From the NCBI RefSeq assembly GCF_019320115.1, contig NC_089582.1, positions 122,475,259-122,539,258 on the forward strand: a stretch of 64,000 bases of DNA, in the 5' to 3' direction. Positions 11,200-23,300 of the stretch are shown here, piece after piece (position 1 is the stretch's first letter; each line of letters begins with the position of its first letter). Below the pieces are notes generated by a model. It saw nothing but the letters and a program-made list of their open reading frames with translations. It searched no databases and was not told the DNA's origin. This DNA is from Miscanthus floridulus. Its lineage: Eukaryota > Streptophyta > Magnoliopsida > Poales > Poaceae. Both the position numbers and the translations under genes were made by a program.

Positions 11200-11975
11200 T
11201 GGACGCCTTTGTTCGTTTCCTCGCGTCGTGTTTCGGCCGCCGCCGCCGCCCGCCGCCGCCGCCGCGCCGTCCAGCCCAGGCGGTCCACCTCGTCGAGTCG
11301 TCGTTTCGTAGGGGCTCTCATCCTCAGGTACCGTACTACTCTCCCTTCAGCTCCCTCCTCTCCTCTGGCAGGGCGGCAGCGCTTTGAGATTTTCCCATTG
11401 GTTTGTCTGGTCAGGCTGCTTCAGGTCCTCTTCGTGCGAATCCATCTTATTCTTTTTTTTCTCTGTGTTTCAAAATGTATACGGTGCGAATCGTGTGGTT
11501 GTTGGCTCCGTTTGGTCTCATTCGTCAAGTTTAACAACATACTGCAAATCCCCGACGTTTAGGAAGCTGACCATGGGAGCGTTGCTTGTAATTGCTGCCT
11601 GACGATTCTGTTGCTCTGTCTCAGCATCCATCCCTCTTGCCAAGCTAGGAGCTCGTGGGTCGTGGCTTCCCCCTGCTGTTATGATCACCACCCAGTGGGC
11701 TCGTCAGATCGCACGCCTGCCCATGCGGGCAAATTCAGGGGACAAGCCTTGCATGCCCACCGCAGCCACTACACCTTCCTCCTTTGCTGTCAGGCAGCGA
11801 CCTCCCAGTCCCAGATTGGGTTTGGTTCACACATCATCCTTCAGCTCCCAACACAACCAATTCACAAGAAGCGCCGCCGCAGGTTACTAAGCTCATTATT
11901 AACCATCTGAAGGCAGGAAAGTGGGGTCTTCCTTTGCTACCTGACTGACTGAGCTTTCTAGTAGGTCCTCTTATT
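11200..11975 (+). other. 5' UTR of the dihydroneopterin aldolase gene, probably with an intron
   Basis: A GC-rich stretch with CGCCGC repeats (11235-11275) looks like a first, non-coding exon ending at 11327 (CAG|GTACCG). A plausible acceptor is TCTCAG at 11624, giving a 5'-UTR intron, which is common in plant housekeeping genes. Short ORFs across it have no conserved content. cDNA would be needed to fix the exons. Confidence 0.4.
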
Positions 11976-12493
11976 ATGGCTGGAAGGGAGTTGGTTGGCA
12001 AGGATAAGCTTGTGCTTAGAGGCTTGCAGTTCCATGGCTTCCATGGTGTCAAACAAGAAGAAAAGACTCTGGGCCAGAAGTTTGTTGTGGACGTGGATGC
12101 CTGGATGGATCTGAGCACCGCTGGCGAAACCGACAGCATCTCTGATACGGTTAGCTACACAGATATTTACAGGTAACGGTACTCGTATATTTTGTTGGGC
12201 ATATTTTCCTTCCTGACTCATACTTCATACATTCATGTCAGCAAAGTCCTGATTTTGTGCCTGTGCTCTGCAGGATTGTCAAGGATGTGGTTGAAGGCCC
12301 ATCTCAGAATCTTTTAGAGTCAGTGGCTCACCGTATTGCGAGTGCCACATTGCTTAAGTTCTCTCAAATATCTGCTGTCCGGGTAGAAGTGAAGAAGCCC
12401 CATGTTGCTGTACAAGGAATTATCGACTATTTAGGTGTTGAGATAGTTAGGCATAGAAAGGACATGGCTGGGAGTTCACCAGGAGCTGAGTAG
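11976..12493 (+). CDS. FOLB: dihydroneopterin aldolase (folate synthesis)
   Basis: Two exons, 11976-12172 and 12274-12493 (GT-AG, TTTACAG|GTAACG and CTGCAG|GATTG), give 138 residues, close to plant FolB (about 140-146). The enzyme splits dihydroneopterin to 6-hydroxymethyl-dihydropterin and glycolaldehyde in the cytosolic pterin branch of folate synthesis. Family motifs are present: LRGLQFHGFHGV, then a Glu and GQKFVVDVD; the conserved Tyr in DTVSYTDIY; and the catalytic-Lys segment VEVKKPHVAV. The C-terminal GAE tail is ordinary. No transit peptide is seen. A Mutator-like element is inserted 280 bp past the stop, in or just beyond the 3' UTR. Confidence 0.93.
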
Positions 12494-12773
12494 CATACTG
12501 AGGATGACATGTCAATGTTCCGTATGTCGCCCCCGACGGTGTCTCAATCACTGCTCAGTGTTGCGTTTCTTCAGATTAATGGACTGCAACATTTTGTACT
12601 GGATGTTGCTCTCAGAAGCTGTTCACCTTAAAACTTATCTAATTTTATTGGGGTTGAAGTATGCATTGTAAGTTTCTTCTAGCCAAAGCTTGGATGGAGA
12701 TGGTGTTGTGTCCCTCTTGATATTTTGCGTATCACACCTTCCTTCCCTGGTTTCTGGTCTGTGGTTCTGTAAA

Positions 12774-14966
12774 GAGTTAAATGCATGGGTGGTCCATCAA
12801 CTTGTGCTCTAGTTTCACTTAGGTCCATCAACTCTGAAAGTGAGTTTTTGGGTCCATAATTTTGTTAGTGGCGCATTCCTAGCCCATACCCTATTTGTTT
12901 TAATTTTTTAATTGACGCGGCACCTCCGGGTGCAGGTGGACGCCGCACACACGCATGCAGGTGCATGCATGGCTCTCGGCACACGTGCCCCAGGCGGACG
13001 TCGTGCTCGACCTGCTCACCGGCTCCGAGACCTTGCGTTCGCGGCGTCGCTGCTGCACCCGGAGTCGGCGTCCGCCGCCTCGGCTGTGGTTGCCGCGCTC
13101 CTCGCCGACCTCGGATCGCCCACGTCGCACACACGCGGGTCTCCCCCGCGCGGCTGTACGGCAACGAGCGCCGGCGCTCGTCATCCTGCTCCCTCTCTCT
13201 CCAATCCTTCATGTTGATTCACCGCCGCTGCCGAGCACTTGGGATACGGCGCGTTGCTTTGTCTGGCCAGTGGCCACACCCTGCACCGGGCTTGTCGTGT
13301 CGGGCATCCGCCGGAGGAGACGGCCGCGGGAAAGAGCTATTGCACCAGGAGCAGCTCCTCCTCCCAGATGCGGAGGAGGGCGGAGTGCTGATGTGCCACA
13401 CAGGAGCGGCTGCAGCAGGCGGCCAGACTCGCGAGTAGGAGCGGCATCGTTGTCTCTCACCTGGATCGGCCAGAGCTCACCGGCGCTTCGCCATGCTGCC
13501 CATCGCCCGTCCGCGCCAAGCCCTGCTCTGCGCTCAACACCCTCCGCGCTCGTGCTCGCATCCCACCACGGAGGCCTCCGCTCACGCTCCTCCAACTCCC
13601 TAGCCGCGCCGCTCCAAGATCTCGTGTCGGCTGCCGCCACTAGCGACGCGCCGTGCCACGACGGCCGCTCCATGTGGGGCGACTGGGCGAGCGCCATGGC
13701 CACACGTTGCTGGGCAGCCATGGCGGCCACAACGCCTCGCCCCCACCGGCGAGCGCCATGCCGGGCCACCATGTTGGCCGCACCATCACGAGCGAGCGCC
13801 GCTCCGTCTTGGGCTCCATCATTCTTGCCTTCTTCTCCGGCCAACAAGGGTGGCTCGACAGACATGGCACGGCGGCGCTTGGGACGAGAGAGGTGGTGCG
13901 CTCGGGTACAGGCAGTAGCGGAGACCCTCATGTCGTTCGTCTTCTTTCTGCTGGTGGCGAGCAGCAGCGCGTCTGGGTGTTGCCGCCGCCGCGAGATGGA
14001 GCGGCCACGCCGGCAGCGTGGCACGAGCGGCTACGGGGCCGCCCGGCAGCGCGGTAGTGCGCGACGTCGGCGGCGGGAATCGGCGCGGGCATATGGATGT
14101 TGACGTGGCATATGGAGAAGGCCTCGTTCCCGAAACCGACGATGTCGGCGGCTTCGCGGCCATTGAACCCGACGTCGTCGCTGCACCCGAAGACGAAGCT
14201 GTCAACGCCTCCGCCACCATCGTCAATAACAGCAAGCCTGAGCCTGTCTCTCCCCAGCCTGCCAGCTGTTAGTCAAATTGTTGCACATGTATCTTTGTTT
14301 TCGTTTGCATCTGTTAGGCGTAGCGTAGATGTTGTGCGTGGCCCGTGGCTTGCTTGGCCCACGACACAGCTAGTAGTTTGGTTCATACGCGCCAGGGCGG
14401 ACATTGCGGCACGCGGTGCACGTCTCGGCAAAAGCGGGCATGCGCGTGGTGATATCGGCATGGCGCTGGACTCGGGCTTCAAGCCCCGAGAAGCTGCGGC
14501 AGTTGAGGGCAGCACCAAAAATTCTCTCGTTCCACTTTATCGCGTTGTGTTTGTGTTCGTCGAGTTCTCCATCCGTGAGCTCGCCGGCGACGTCGAATTC
14601 TAGACCGGGGCATCGCTTGGTTCCAACACCCACGGAGTACTGCGCCAGCGGGCCGGACCCGTACCAGCGAGCCGCCGTCGGTTGATAGACTCGTCTCGTC
14701 CGGAGCAAGAGCAAGGAGACTAGGTGAATTCCGACCAACAGCTGCGGCTAAACAGTGTGTGCCGAGAGCCAAAAATGCACCTGCATGAGTGTGTGCGGCG
14801 TCCACCTGGACCCGGAGGTGCCACGTCAGTTAAAAAATTGAAATAAAGGGGTATGGGTTAGGAATGCGTCACTAATAAAGATTATAGACCAAAAACCCAC
14901 TTTCAAAGTTGATGGACCTAAGTGAAACTAGAGCGCAAGTTGATGGACCACCCATGCATTTAACTC
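12774..14966. mobile_element. Pack-MULE-like element with 9-bp target duplication
   Basis: Terminal inverted repeats start GAGTTAAATGCATGGGTGG at 12774 and end with the complement at 14966. They extend about 200 bp inward, to CCTCCGGGTGCAGGTGGACG and its partner near 14800. Perfect 9-bp flanks TTCTGTAAA stand at 12765-12773 and 14967-14975. Long TIRs with 9-bp duplications are the Mutator signature. The inside is very GC-rich, lacks a transposase, and carries an apparent captured gene piece on the minus strand. Confidence 0.88.
14100..14640 (-). pseudogene. captured aspartic-protease (A1, nepenthesin-like) fragment in the MULE
   Basis: Minus-strand pieces read QYSVGVGTK then FDVAGELT (14640-14570), resembling the start of the A1 N-lobe and its catalytic-Asp segment. 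Further on, in another frame, VDSFVFGCSDDV followed by DIVGFGNEAFS (about 14220-14120) resembles the family's VFGC...G(L/I)(L/I)GLG...S segment. Frames differ and stops lie between, and the D-T-G motif is D-V-A. A decayed captured host gene is the best reading, but similarity is by eye only. Confidence 0.4.
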
Positions 14967-15184
14967 TTCTGTAAATTTTGTAGACTCTTCTGTTTTATTC
15001 TATCAAAACTGTGAGCAAATAGGAGCTGTCATGTGGGCCCCATGTAATTAGCTCAGATTTCTTTACTGACATTGGAAATAGCAACACAAATGAAACTTTC
15101 TTTTACCTATGAGACCTCCATCAAACTTGTTGCACTGTGAGATTTCCTTGGCTGTTGCGTTGGCTGTGATACCTATGTACGAAG

Positions 15185-16000
15185 CAGGGCCGTGCCGTCA
15201 AAATTCGAGGCCTTGTCCAAACTCTAAAAGAGGCCCTACTGGCCTTAAAAAATAAAATAATATATACATACATAGCAATGCGATAAATAAAAAATCATAC
15301 ATATTTATTTTGTGATTGCATAATTTTTATTTGAACACAATATCATTCTCTTAGTGTTCTTTAAATTATTTAACAGAATTGAAATAAAAAGACTTGTTTT
15401 CACTTGTTGAGTAGTAATTTGTGATCCTCGCAAAAAAAAGAGAGAGTAGTAATTTGTGTTTTTTATCGGATGTGAGTGTATGCACCATCGACCGTTTTAC
15501 GCAATACAACAGTTCTGCATCTACTTATAGCAACGAATAATTATTCATTAACATAAAGAAATATTTGTATCGATAAATATAAAATAATTAGTCAATTAGA
15601 TAATTATCTTCCACGAGTTCAGGTCTTTAGGAATCAGCAATTTACCCCTTGTGACCTACACCTGGGCGCTGGCCTCCAGACCTTCATCCGGCTTGCAGTT
15701 TGCTTGATTACGGAGATGGAGAGACAATGAAGCCAGAGAGACAGATTGTTGTAGATGGATGCCATGCGCCGGCTTGCTTGATCATGAAGACGAGAGACAC
15801 GGGGAAGCCATGATGGGACTACGGGAGAGCCAGGGAGACAGATTGATATAGATTAATTCAGGTAGCGCTATATAGGAAGAGACGTAGCATCAGGAGTAAT
15901 CTGAAAGTCAGCAGGGCTTAATGCGCCATAATTTTAGGGGCCTCTTGGAATTTGGGGCCTGTACGAACGCACGGCTTGCACGCCCGCCGGCACGGCCCTG
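15185..16000. mobile_element. non-autonomous hAT-like transposon
   Basis: The ends CAGGGCCGTGCCG and CGGCACGGCCCTG are perfect inverted repeats. The 8-bp flanks GTACGAAG (15177-15184) and GCATGAAG (16001-16008) match at 6 of 8 positions. CAGGG-type ends with 8-bp duplications indicate hAT. The 816-bp AT-rich inside codes for nothing visible. It sits upstream of the first ALIS gene. Confidence 0.75.
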
Positions 16001-16008
16001 GCATGAAG

Positions 16009-16411
16009 TGCCTCCGGCGATGTTCCGTTGGTTACTTCCCCTCTTTTAGTGAATAATACAGATACACAGGTTGAGCCAATAATAATATCCTGAACAGAAC
16101 ACCAAAGTCTTCTTGAGCAGAGGAGGAGGAAGGTGACGTGGACGGTTGGGTTAGGTGATCCTTACCTTTCTGGTTTCCATGAGGCTCACAAGGACAGGTT
16201 GTCCCTCCATTCTTTTAGTTCCTTGCTTCGTTTCTACTCCCAAACCTGATTAATGCCTTGCCTCCTTTTTGTACTCTCCTGCTAAAGCTATTTTCTGAAA
16301 CCAGTATATCCCCATTTGTTTGATTCTAACGTTTTGGCCTTTGGGGGCAAAGCTCTTCCAGCTTGCAGGACTGGAGTCTTCATCGAAACACTTTCTTCAC
16401 CAGGGACAGCA
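16009..16411 (+). promoter_or_regulatory. 5' flank and 5' UTR of ALIS copy 1
   Basis: The stretch from about 16150 to the start codon resembles 53752-54029 upstream of ALIS copy 2 (GATCCTTACCTT, AGGACAGG, GCAGGACTGG and the run to the ATG). The gene duplication therefore included the leader. No clear TATA box is seen. Confidence 0.5.
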
Positions 16412-18292
16412 ATGGTTCCGGCGAATGGCGATACGGCCGGACCGAGCTCCAGCCAGGATGACCCGGCAGCCACCATGAAGAAGCGCAACAGGCCTCAGTG
16501 TAATCTCTCTCTCCTCAGATAAAGAAGCAGAATTCTATATATTTCTTTTTCCAGCCTCAATTGTAGTGATTTTGATGGCTGGGATATTTGCCCCATAAGC
16601 AGAATTCAATGTGCTTCAAACCAGAAAATAAACTCTCTTTCCAAGATTAGGCGATCGTGAATTCATAAAGCTTTTTCTTAATGAAGTGACTAATAAAGCA
16701 AAAGTAGCCTAAAGTAATTTATCTATTGGCATTATCTTTGTGGTTTAAATTTGAAACAAGTACTTGTTATGTTTATGACTCTATTCTGTTGATTTTGAAG
16801 ATCATCCGTTTACTCAGCAACAGCTTCCAGCTTGCAAGCCTATACTCGCGCCTCAGACAGTAAGTTTGATTGTCTGTCTATTCATCATACCTCATTTTTC
16901 AGTTCTTTCTCAACATGAGTGTGGTTTAGAAATTCAGAATATGATGATGACTATTGTAACTAACACTGGGCAATGCGATCAGGTTATTCCTGTACTTCTG
17001 TTTGTGGGCATAGTTTTTATCCTGATTGGCCTTGGTTGCATTGCAGCCTCAAACAGGGTAAGTTTGAGCTGTGATGTGCATTATTATATATAAACCTGAA
17101 ATCTGAGCCCGGTTCTGAGAATCCAAGTTTCCTGTAATTTTCTGCTTTCAAATAGGTTGTTGAAGTGGTCTATCAATATGAAACTTCATGCATACCAGGA
17201 TACATGCTTGACAACAAAGTCGCCTATATCCAAAATCCATCTATAGATAAGACCTGCACAAGGATTCTCAAGGTAAACAGTTATCATCAATAAAAAAAAA
17301 GTAAAAAAGGATTTGAAACGTTTCTCTGTTCTCAGTTCAAGGAGAAGGTTTTCATACGATAAGAGACTACTCTTCTCTTTGTAGGTTCCTAAGGATATGA
17401 AGCAGCCAATCTACATATATTATCAACTTGACAAGTTCTACCAGAACCACAGAAGGTAAAAACCAACTAACGTGGCGCCCATTCTCATTTTTCACTGACG
17501 AATTTCCATAGAGGCCAAGCTGCTCTGGACTCTGGACTGAAGAACACGTATTGGGAATGGAAAAAACAGGTATGTGAAGAGCCGTAACGACAAGCAGCTG
17601 ATAAATCCTAAGGAGACCAACAACACGCAGTATTGCAAGCCTGAAGCTACTGAGCATGGGAGCCCCGTCGTCCCCTGCGGACTGGTAGCTTGGAGCCTGT
17701 TCAACGACACCTACAGCTTCGCTCGTGGCAACAAGGCGCTGAGGGTTCACAAGCGAGGCATCTCGTGGAGGAGCGAAAGGGAGCACATTTTTGGGAAGCA
17801 GGTGTTTCCAAGGAACTTTCAGAAAGGGGCTCTGATCGGCGGCGGTGCGCTTGATCCAAGGATACCTGTAAGTACGTCTGGAGCTTGTTACTGGAAAGCA
17901 GGGCTACTTCTCTCTATAATCTATTGTCTGAAATTGTAGATAGGTTCACTACTTTTAGTCTGATATTCAGAAGTCGTGATGCATTGCGAATTCGACAGCT
18001 GAGTAAGCAGGAGGACCTGATCGTGTGGATGCGAACCGCGGCGCTGCCGACGTTCCGGAAGCTGTACGGTAGGATCCAGGTGGACCTCCGTGCTGGCGAG
18101 CTGATAACGGTGACGATGCAGAACAACTACAACACGTACAGCTTCGGTGGGAAGAAGGCGCTGGTGCTGTCCACGGCGGGTGTGCTGGGAGGCAAGAACA
18201 GCTTCCTAGGCCGCGGGTACGTCATCGTCGGCCTGGCCTGCCTCCTGCTGGCGCTGCTCCTCACGATGCTCTGCCTCGTCTTTCCACTGTGA
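16412..18292 (+). CDS. ALIS: ALA-interacting subunit (CDC50/LEM3 family), copy 1
   Basis: Seven exons (16412-16499, 16801-16859, 16983-17057, 17156-17272, 17385-17455, 17570-17867, 17999-18292) give 333 residues with all junctions GT-AG and in frame. CDC50 proteins are the beta subunits that let P4-ATPase flippases leave the ER and move phospholipids. Seen here: a short cytosolic N-terminus, [18 protein letters not shown], membrane segment 1 ([19 protein letters not shown]), a long lumenal domain with Cys pairs (SCIPG, KTCT, YCKP, VPCGL) and WSLFNDTY, then [18 protein letters not shown] and membrane segment 2 at the very C-terminus. It ends almost directly after segment 2, so the cytosolic tail is very short. 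Copy 2 lies about 36 kb away. Confidence 0.95.
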
Positions 18293-18880
18293 GTTGCCCT
18301 GCGACTGCAAATCCATCGCAGCACCTTCAGTTTGCACTCACGATTCAGGAATTGTTGTGTTCACTGTTCAAAGCCTCATTGTTTGTAAATATGGCTGCGT
18401 TTGAAATGATTGGGATGGGTTTCTGGTTGCAGGAAAGAGGAACATCTTGCGCTGCGGTACCCTTTGCCCCGGCCTGCACGGTGACCATGCGTGCCTAGAT
18501 GACTCTAGACTATACACACACACACACACTTGGCCTGATTGGTGTTTTCTTGCGCATAGGAACATCTATAGATCGAGCTGCGTCATGTAAATATACATTC
18601 GACAGATTTTAGCGCTGCATTTACATCATATGGTTAAAACTAGATGTACTGTAGCAAGAAGTGGAAATATTCTCGTGATGTTGTGTTCAGAAGAGGGAGC
18701 CGCGAGCGACGGCCTCGCCAACACAACCAGACTGGTGACAAGTGGTGGTCAATACTGCTCGGCTGTGTGTTCAGCAGAGAGGTTACCGTATCCGGGATAG
18801 CTTTTAACAAACAATCTTCTTCTGCTTAATGAAAAACGTGCCACGGTACGATCGCGAAAAAAGTGGTGGTCAAGTACAGT
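18293..18880 (+). other. 3' flank of ALIS copy 1
   Basis: Probable 3' UTR and spacer with a short CA microsatellite near 18516-18529. No gene is supported. Confidence 0.4.
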
Positions 18881-19005
18881 GACAGATAATCTTATGTCCT
18901 GATGGTTTTTACGGCTGATAAGACGACTAATGTTGTTTTTCTGTGAAAGAAAAAACACTGTACCATGGCTGATAAGCTAGCTTGATAAGTTCAAGCAAAC
19001 AGGGT
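18880..19005. mobile_element. truncated MITE
   Basis: The segment has GGCTGATAAG-type words, TGTGAAAGAAAAAACACTGT and the end TTCAAGCAAACAGGG. This resembles the abundant grass hAT-like MITE whose ends read CTGTTCG...CGAACAG. Only one end is clear. A related end lies at 20038. Confidence 0.4.
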
Positions 19006-19639
19006 GAATTAGTTTTGCCTTCTGGCTTATTGCACGGCTTGAGCCGCCTGTTTGAAGTTTCTAACTCAACCGATCAAGCCATAGATTGCCACCATGCTCC
19101 ACATTGTGCCACATCCTTCGCCAGACGCACCCATGCAAGTTTTTTGAAGTGTGGAACATCTTCTTGCACCTCTACATGGTCTTCTTTTATGATTATGGCT
19201 CTAATAGCACTTGTCAAAGTGCACGGTTAATCCAAGATACTTTTGGATTACTAACTGAATATAAACATCATATAGAAGAAAAATACATGAACGAGAACTA
19301 CACCAAGACACATTTTTTGTTAGCAAGGTTCCGTTGTCGCCTATGTCCTTGTATCATGACTATGGAAGCTCTCCTTCACTAAAAACAATAGTTACACCAC
19401 CATTAGGCTACTCCTGCAGCCTCGCAACTATCCAAACCAACTCCCAACTCCTGATGCCATCTCATATTCATGAACCAAGAGATACAAAAGTACGACTTAA
19501 ACTGTACCCATAGCCACCAATTACAACTCAAATCAAATTGTAACCAATTATACACATGTTCGACACATACGTAACCATTGCTTCCACGCGTGCTTCATTA
19601 GTAGGATATTAAGGACACGTCTAGTTATTAACCGTTTAA

Positions 19640-19865
19640 CTATTGAATCACAGAGGTTAACACCGGCCACCAGCGTTGTGGCGACGGCGAACTTTAGGCA
19701 GAGGAAACGGCCGCCGCAGGTGTGGCGAAATTTAACAAAGGAACGAGCCAAAGAATCTTGTGGCTGCCACAACTGAATCACAAACCAAACACCGGCCAAG
19801 TTCCTGTGGCAGCCGTAGTTGTGGCGAGGCAAACGTTGGCGAGCAACCAAACAGCCCCACAGTCA
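19640..19865. mobile_element. probable MITE remnant
   Basis: It is rich in GTGGCAGCC and GTTGTGGCGA words in both orientations and ends CAACCAAACAGCCCC, as in common grass MITEs. Termini and target duplication could not be fixed. Confidence 0.35.
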
Positions 19866-20037
19866 CTGACTTCATGACACAAGGTTATTTATTACTAAAC
19901 TCAGTAGTCTTGGTTGCTCTAACCTGCAGTCCCACTAAACTTGTTTTTACAAGTGAGCAACATTGGTCATGCCGCCACCAGCCCACCAGACAATTGACAG
20001 CAATTAGCTACAGCATGGTGGGCGCACGCACATCATG

Positions 20038-20342
20038 GCCCTGTTCGGCTTATTCCATATTCGGCTTGTTCGTCTTGTTTTTTCAGACATAACAACGTTT
20101 TTCTCTCACAACAAGTCAGTGATGGTAAAGTTGACATGTTTTTTATTAACTGAACTCGTATCACTGGTTGCTATATATGTCCATGCAGCCCGAGACACAA
20201 CAACCTGGCCCGAAGCATGGCATTTTGGTCCGACACGAGCATGGCATAGCCCGATAAATAGGGCCATGCCTGGGCCGCTCCCCAGGCACAACGGGCAGCA
20301 CGACATGGCCTAAAAAATGCCACAGGCCTGTTAAAGGCCCGC
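20038..20342. repeat. MITE end and GC-rich grass repeat beside the Tekay LTR
   Basis: CCCTGTTCGGCTTATTCC begins a hAT-like MITE end that continues to TTTTTCTCTCACAAC. It is followed by a repeat with GGCCCGAAGCATGGC and GGGCCATGCCTGGGCC words. Element A is inserted at its right edge. Confidence 0.4.
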
Positions 20343-23300
20343 TGTGGCAGAACCGCCCAAACTAACATGTTTTCGGAGGCGCTCGTCTTCCACTAGACAC
20401 TAAGCATCCTGAAAGTTAGCTATATCAGACAGCTGTTTTACCTCCAGAATCCAATAATGAGTACGAGCTTACAATACTTAGTCCATTTCATACAACAAGA
20501 GTTGTTGGAAATTATTTATTATAATACGATGGTTTAGAGTGCGATAATTAAATAGCGGAATAAAAATAGACATCTAGCGGAAACGATACAAGGATCTGTC
20601 TGTGCCCACTAGAAGAATCCTTCTCACAAGAGTTACTCCTCAAGCTGCACCTACAATAGGTGGGTACCCTAAAACACATGCCCCGTTTGTACCCCAGACA
20701 CAAACAAGATCAACCTATTCCACTCTTGTCATAGGGTTTAGGTCCCTGTGCAAACTTGGACTCCAAGCCCCCACACTTGAGACCCGGTCTCAGTATGGTA
20801 TTTAGACCTCCACCTTTCCCCGCCTCCAATCAGTGTAACCAAGCTAAGCCCCGTTGGCCGCGGGACACAACCTATTACACCCACCAATACCCATACCATA
20901 TCTCGATCATGTCTCTATTTTTCCTTTCATTATTTTATTATGAGAGTAATAATAATCCCCTATTGTGAGAAACGACAGGTTACTCATGCTACCAAAAATC
21001 TAAGCATAATAGCTACTCGAACCTGCACTCGTAAGACTCATAGGACAGATATATCTATGCATGTGGTTTTCATAGAATTCCTGTAATGTAAATGCACAAC
21101 ACATATATATATATATACGGTGAATTATAAAATAGAGGTTATGCACTGAGGCTTGCCTTGGGCACGCACGGTGTCAGCTGAGTCAGTCAGTGGTGGCTCC
21201 ATGACCTCCTCCTACACGAGAATATCCTCCTCATACTCCTCGATGATCTCCTTAAACTCATGATCACCGATGGTCATGATCTCCGCCAACTCGTTCTCTA
21301 AATGCATACGATGATGATGCAACACTCAGCATTTAGGCAACAACAACTCTTAAACTAAGAATACGCATACTAAACTACTAAGCTAGCTCTAATAACTAAG
21401 GTACTAAGCTAACTATCATCTTTACCAAGCAAAGTGTTGAGTTCAACTAAAAAACACCTAGCTTTACAAATGAAGGATATATCTTTATTTCTACTAATAA
21501 TTTAATGTATATTGAAACAAAGAGCATTTGACAACCCTAATGCTTAATCCATTCTAAAGCTATAAAAATTACAGTGAGCACATAATAATACAATGAAGCT
21601 ACCATAAAAATTTTAGGACTAAAGCTATCACCAATTTAGCATGAAAATTCCTACAATGATTCATTTTAATAATATGAAGCACTTTCAAATGATTTAATAG
21701 CTCTTGGTATCAACATGTATATATATAAACTAAATACACTAACAGATAGATCATAATTTTAGAAACTTAACAAAATTTGTTTCATAATTTTTGGACACCT
21801 ACATGATTTTTTATTAATTACCAAAGATCAGTTTAGAAATTAAATTAGAAAACCATTCACATATTCGTAGAAAAAGAATAACCAATCTCCCGCGCGGCCC
21901 ACACATGCGGCCCACGCGACGCGGCACGCGCGCGCACAGCAGCCCGCTTTCACGGCCCACGCGAGGCCGGCCCACGGCGAAGAAGCCCACGTGCGCTGGC
22001 ACTTTTGTAGAAACACCCCCGTGCTATCCTCTATTAACACGATGACTATACGTACTATTTCTACAGACAACGTTTATGCAAGAAGGCCCTCGTATTAACC
22101 TGTCTTCACATCAAGGAGGTCCCCGATGCCTCCATGCTCGCCAGCGCGGCATTGACCAGCACTAGGCCGCTACACCGGCCAACTAGGGACTCCCTCGACC
22201 CATCTAGAGGACCGATGCTCACCTACAGGCCAACACACAACAATGGTAGTGATTGGGAGACCGGAGACAAAGTAGGGTGACTTTTCCATGTCGGTGGGCA
22301 ACCTGCTGTGGCGACGACACCGTTCTGGTGAGCCACAGCGCTAAGGGAGCAGTAGAGGTAGCAGGTGAGCATCAGCGACTCACCAAGGACTTGGCCAAGG
22401 CGATGGTTTCGACTGAAGATGCCCTGAGTAAGGCTGGCCATGTACACGCGACGAGTTCGGTGATGAGCCACGGTAGACATGACCGTGTTAGTAGCGTGGG
22501 AACAATGATAGGGGTACGTCTTAGGTGAGCATGGTGAGGAAGGGTTTGAGACAAGTCTAGCGGTGCAACCAATTTGGCCCGAGATGGTTAGATGGAAGCT
22601 CCCCCCGGTGATGAGCGGACTTGGCCTTATCGGCACGGTGGTGGGGAAAAGCTCAAAAATTGAAGCTCGACCGGGTGCCTTTCAAGGTGGGGTGGGGTCG
22701 GGTAGCTAGGAAGCTAGGTGATGGAGCTAGCGACACGATGAATCGGGCGATGGTGACTTCTCCCTGCTTGTTTTAATGGCGTGGCTCAGTCCACCATGGC
22801 AGCAGCAAAGAGAGAGGGGAGGGTGTAGGTTAGAGCTTAGCTCGTCCTCGCCTTGGTGGGACACGAGCAGCGTGATCAGGACGCACACGTGCAGGCGCTA
22901 CGGACAAGGCGTGCGCACGTCCACGACCGACATGGCATGAGCGACTGCTGCGCCTTTATGGGCGAGGCGACAGTAGGTATGGCCATGTGCCGATGCCGTG
23001 GATACACCAAGCGCGCGCATAGCAATGACACTGCTAATGGCAGGGCAGACAGCGGTGCTGAGCCACAGGGGTGGTGCGGATGTGACGGCGAGGCAACAAC
23101 AGCGCAGCATGGCCGTGGCGGCACCAATGGCGGCAACGCGAGGCAGAGCAGCAGGGCGCGGGGCCAGCGGCTCATTACGGTCGGCCTCAGCCATGCCCAG
23201 GCAGGCTTGACCGACCTAGCATGGCGGCATGGGGTGACCGCATGGGACATGGCCATGTGCGCGGCGTGGGGTGGCCACACAGTGACCGCGCGCACGGCGC

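Noticed and set aside
12955..14103. 382-codon plus-strand frame and 271-codon minus-strand frame (14024-13209) inside the first MULE
   Set aside because: They overlap each other in GC-rich DNA with few stop codons, have Arg/Ser/Pro-rich composition and no motif, and lie within a transposon.
18644..19382. Short plus-strand frames downstream of ALIS copy 1
   Set aside because: No motif, no splice support, and partly within MITE-like sequence.
20100..20342. Possible tRNA or small RNA gene in the GC-rich words near 20200-20340
   Set aside because: I could not fold a cloverleaf or find tRNA box sequences; the words match dispersed grass repeat sequence.
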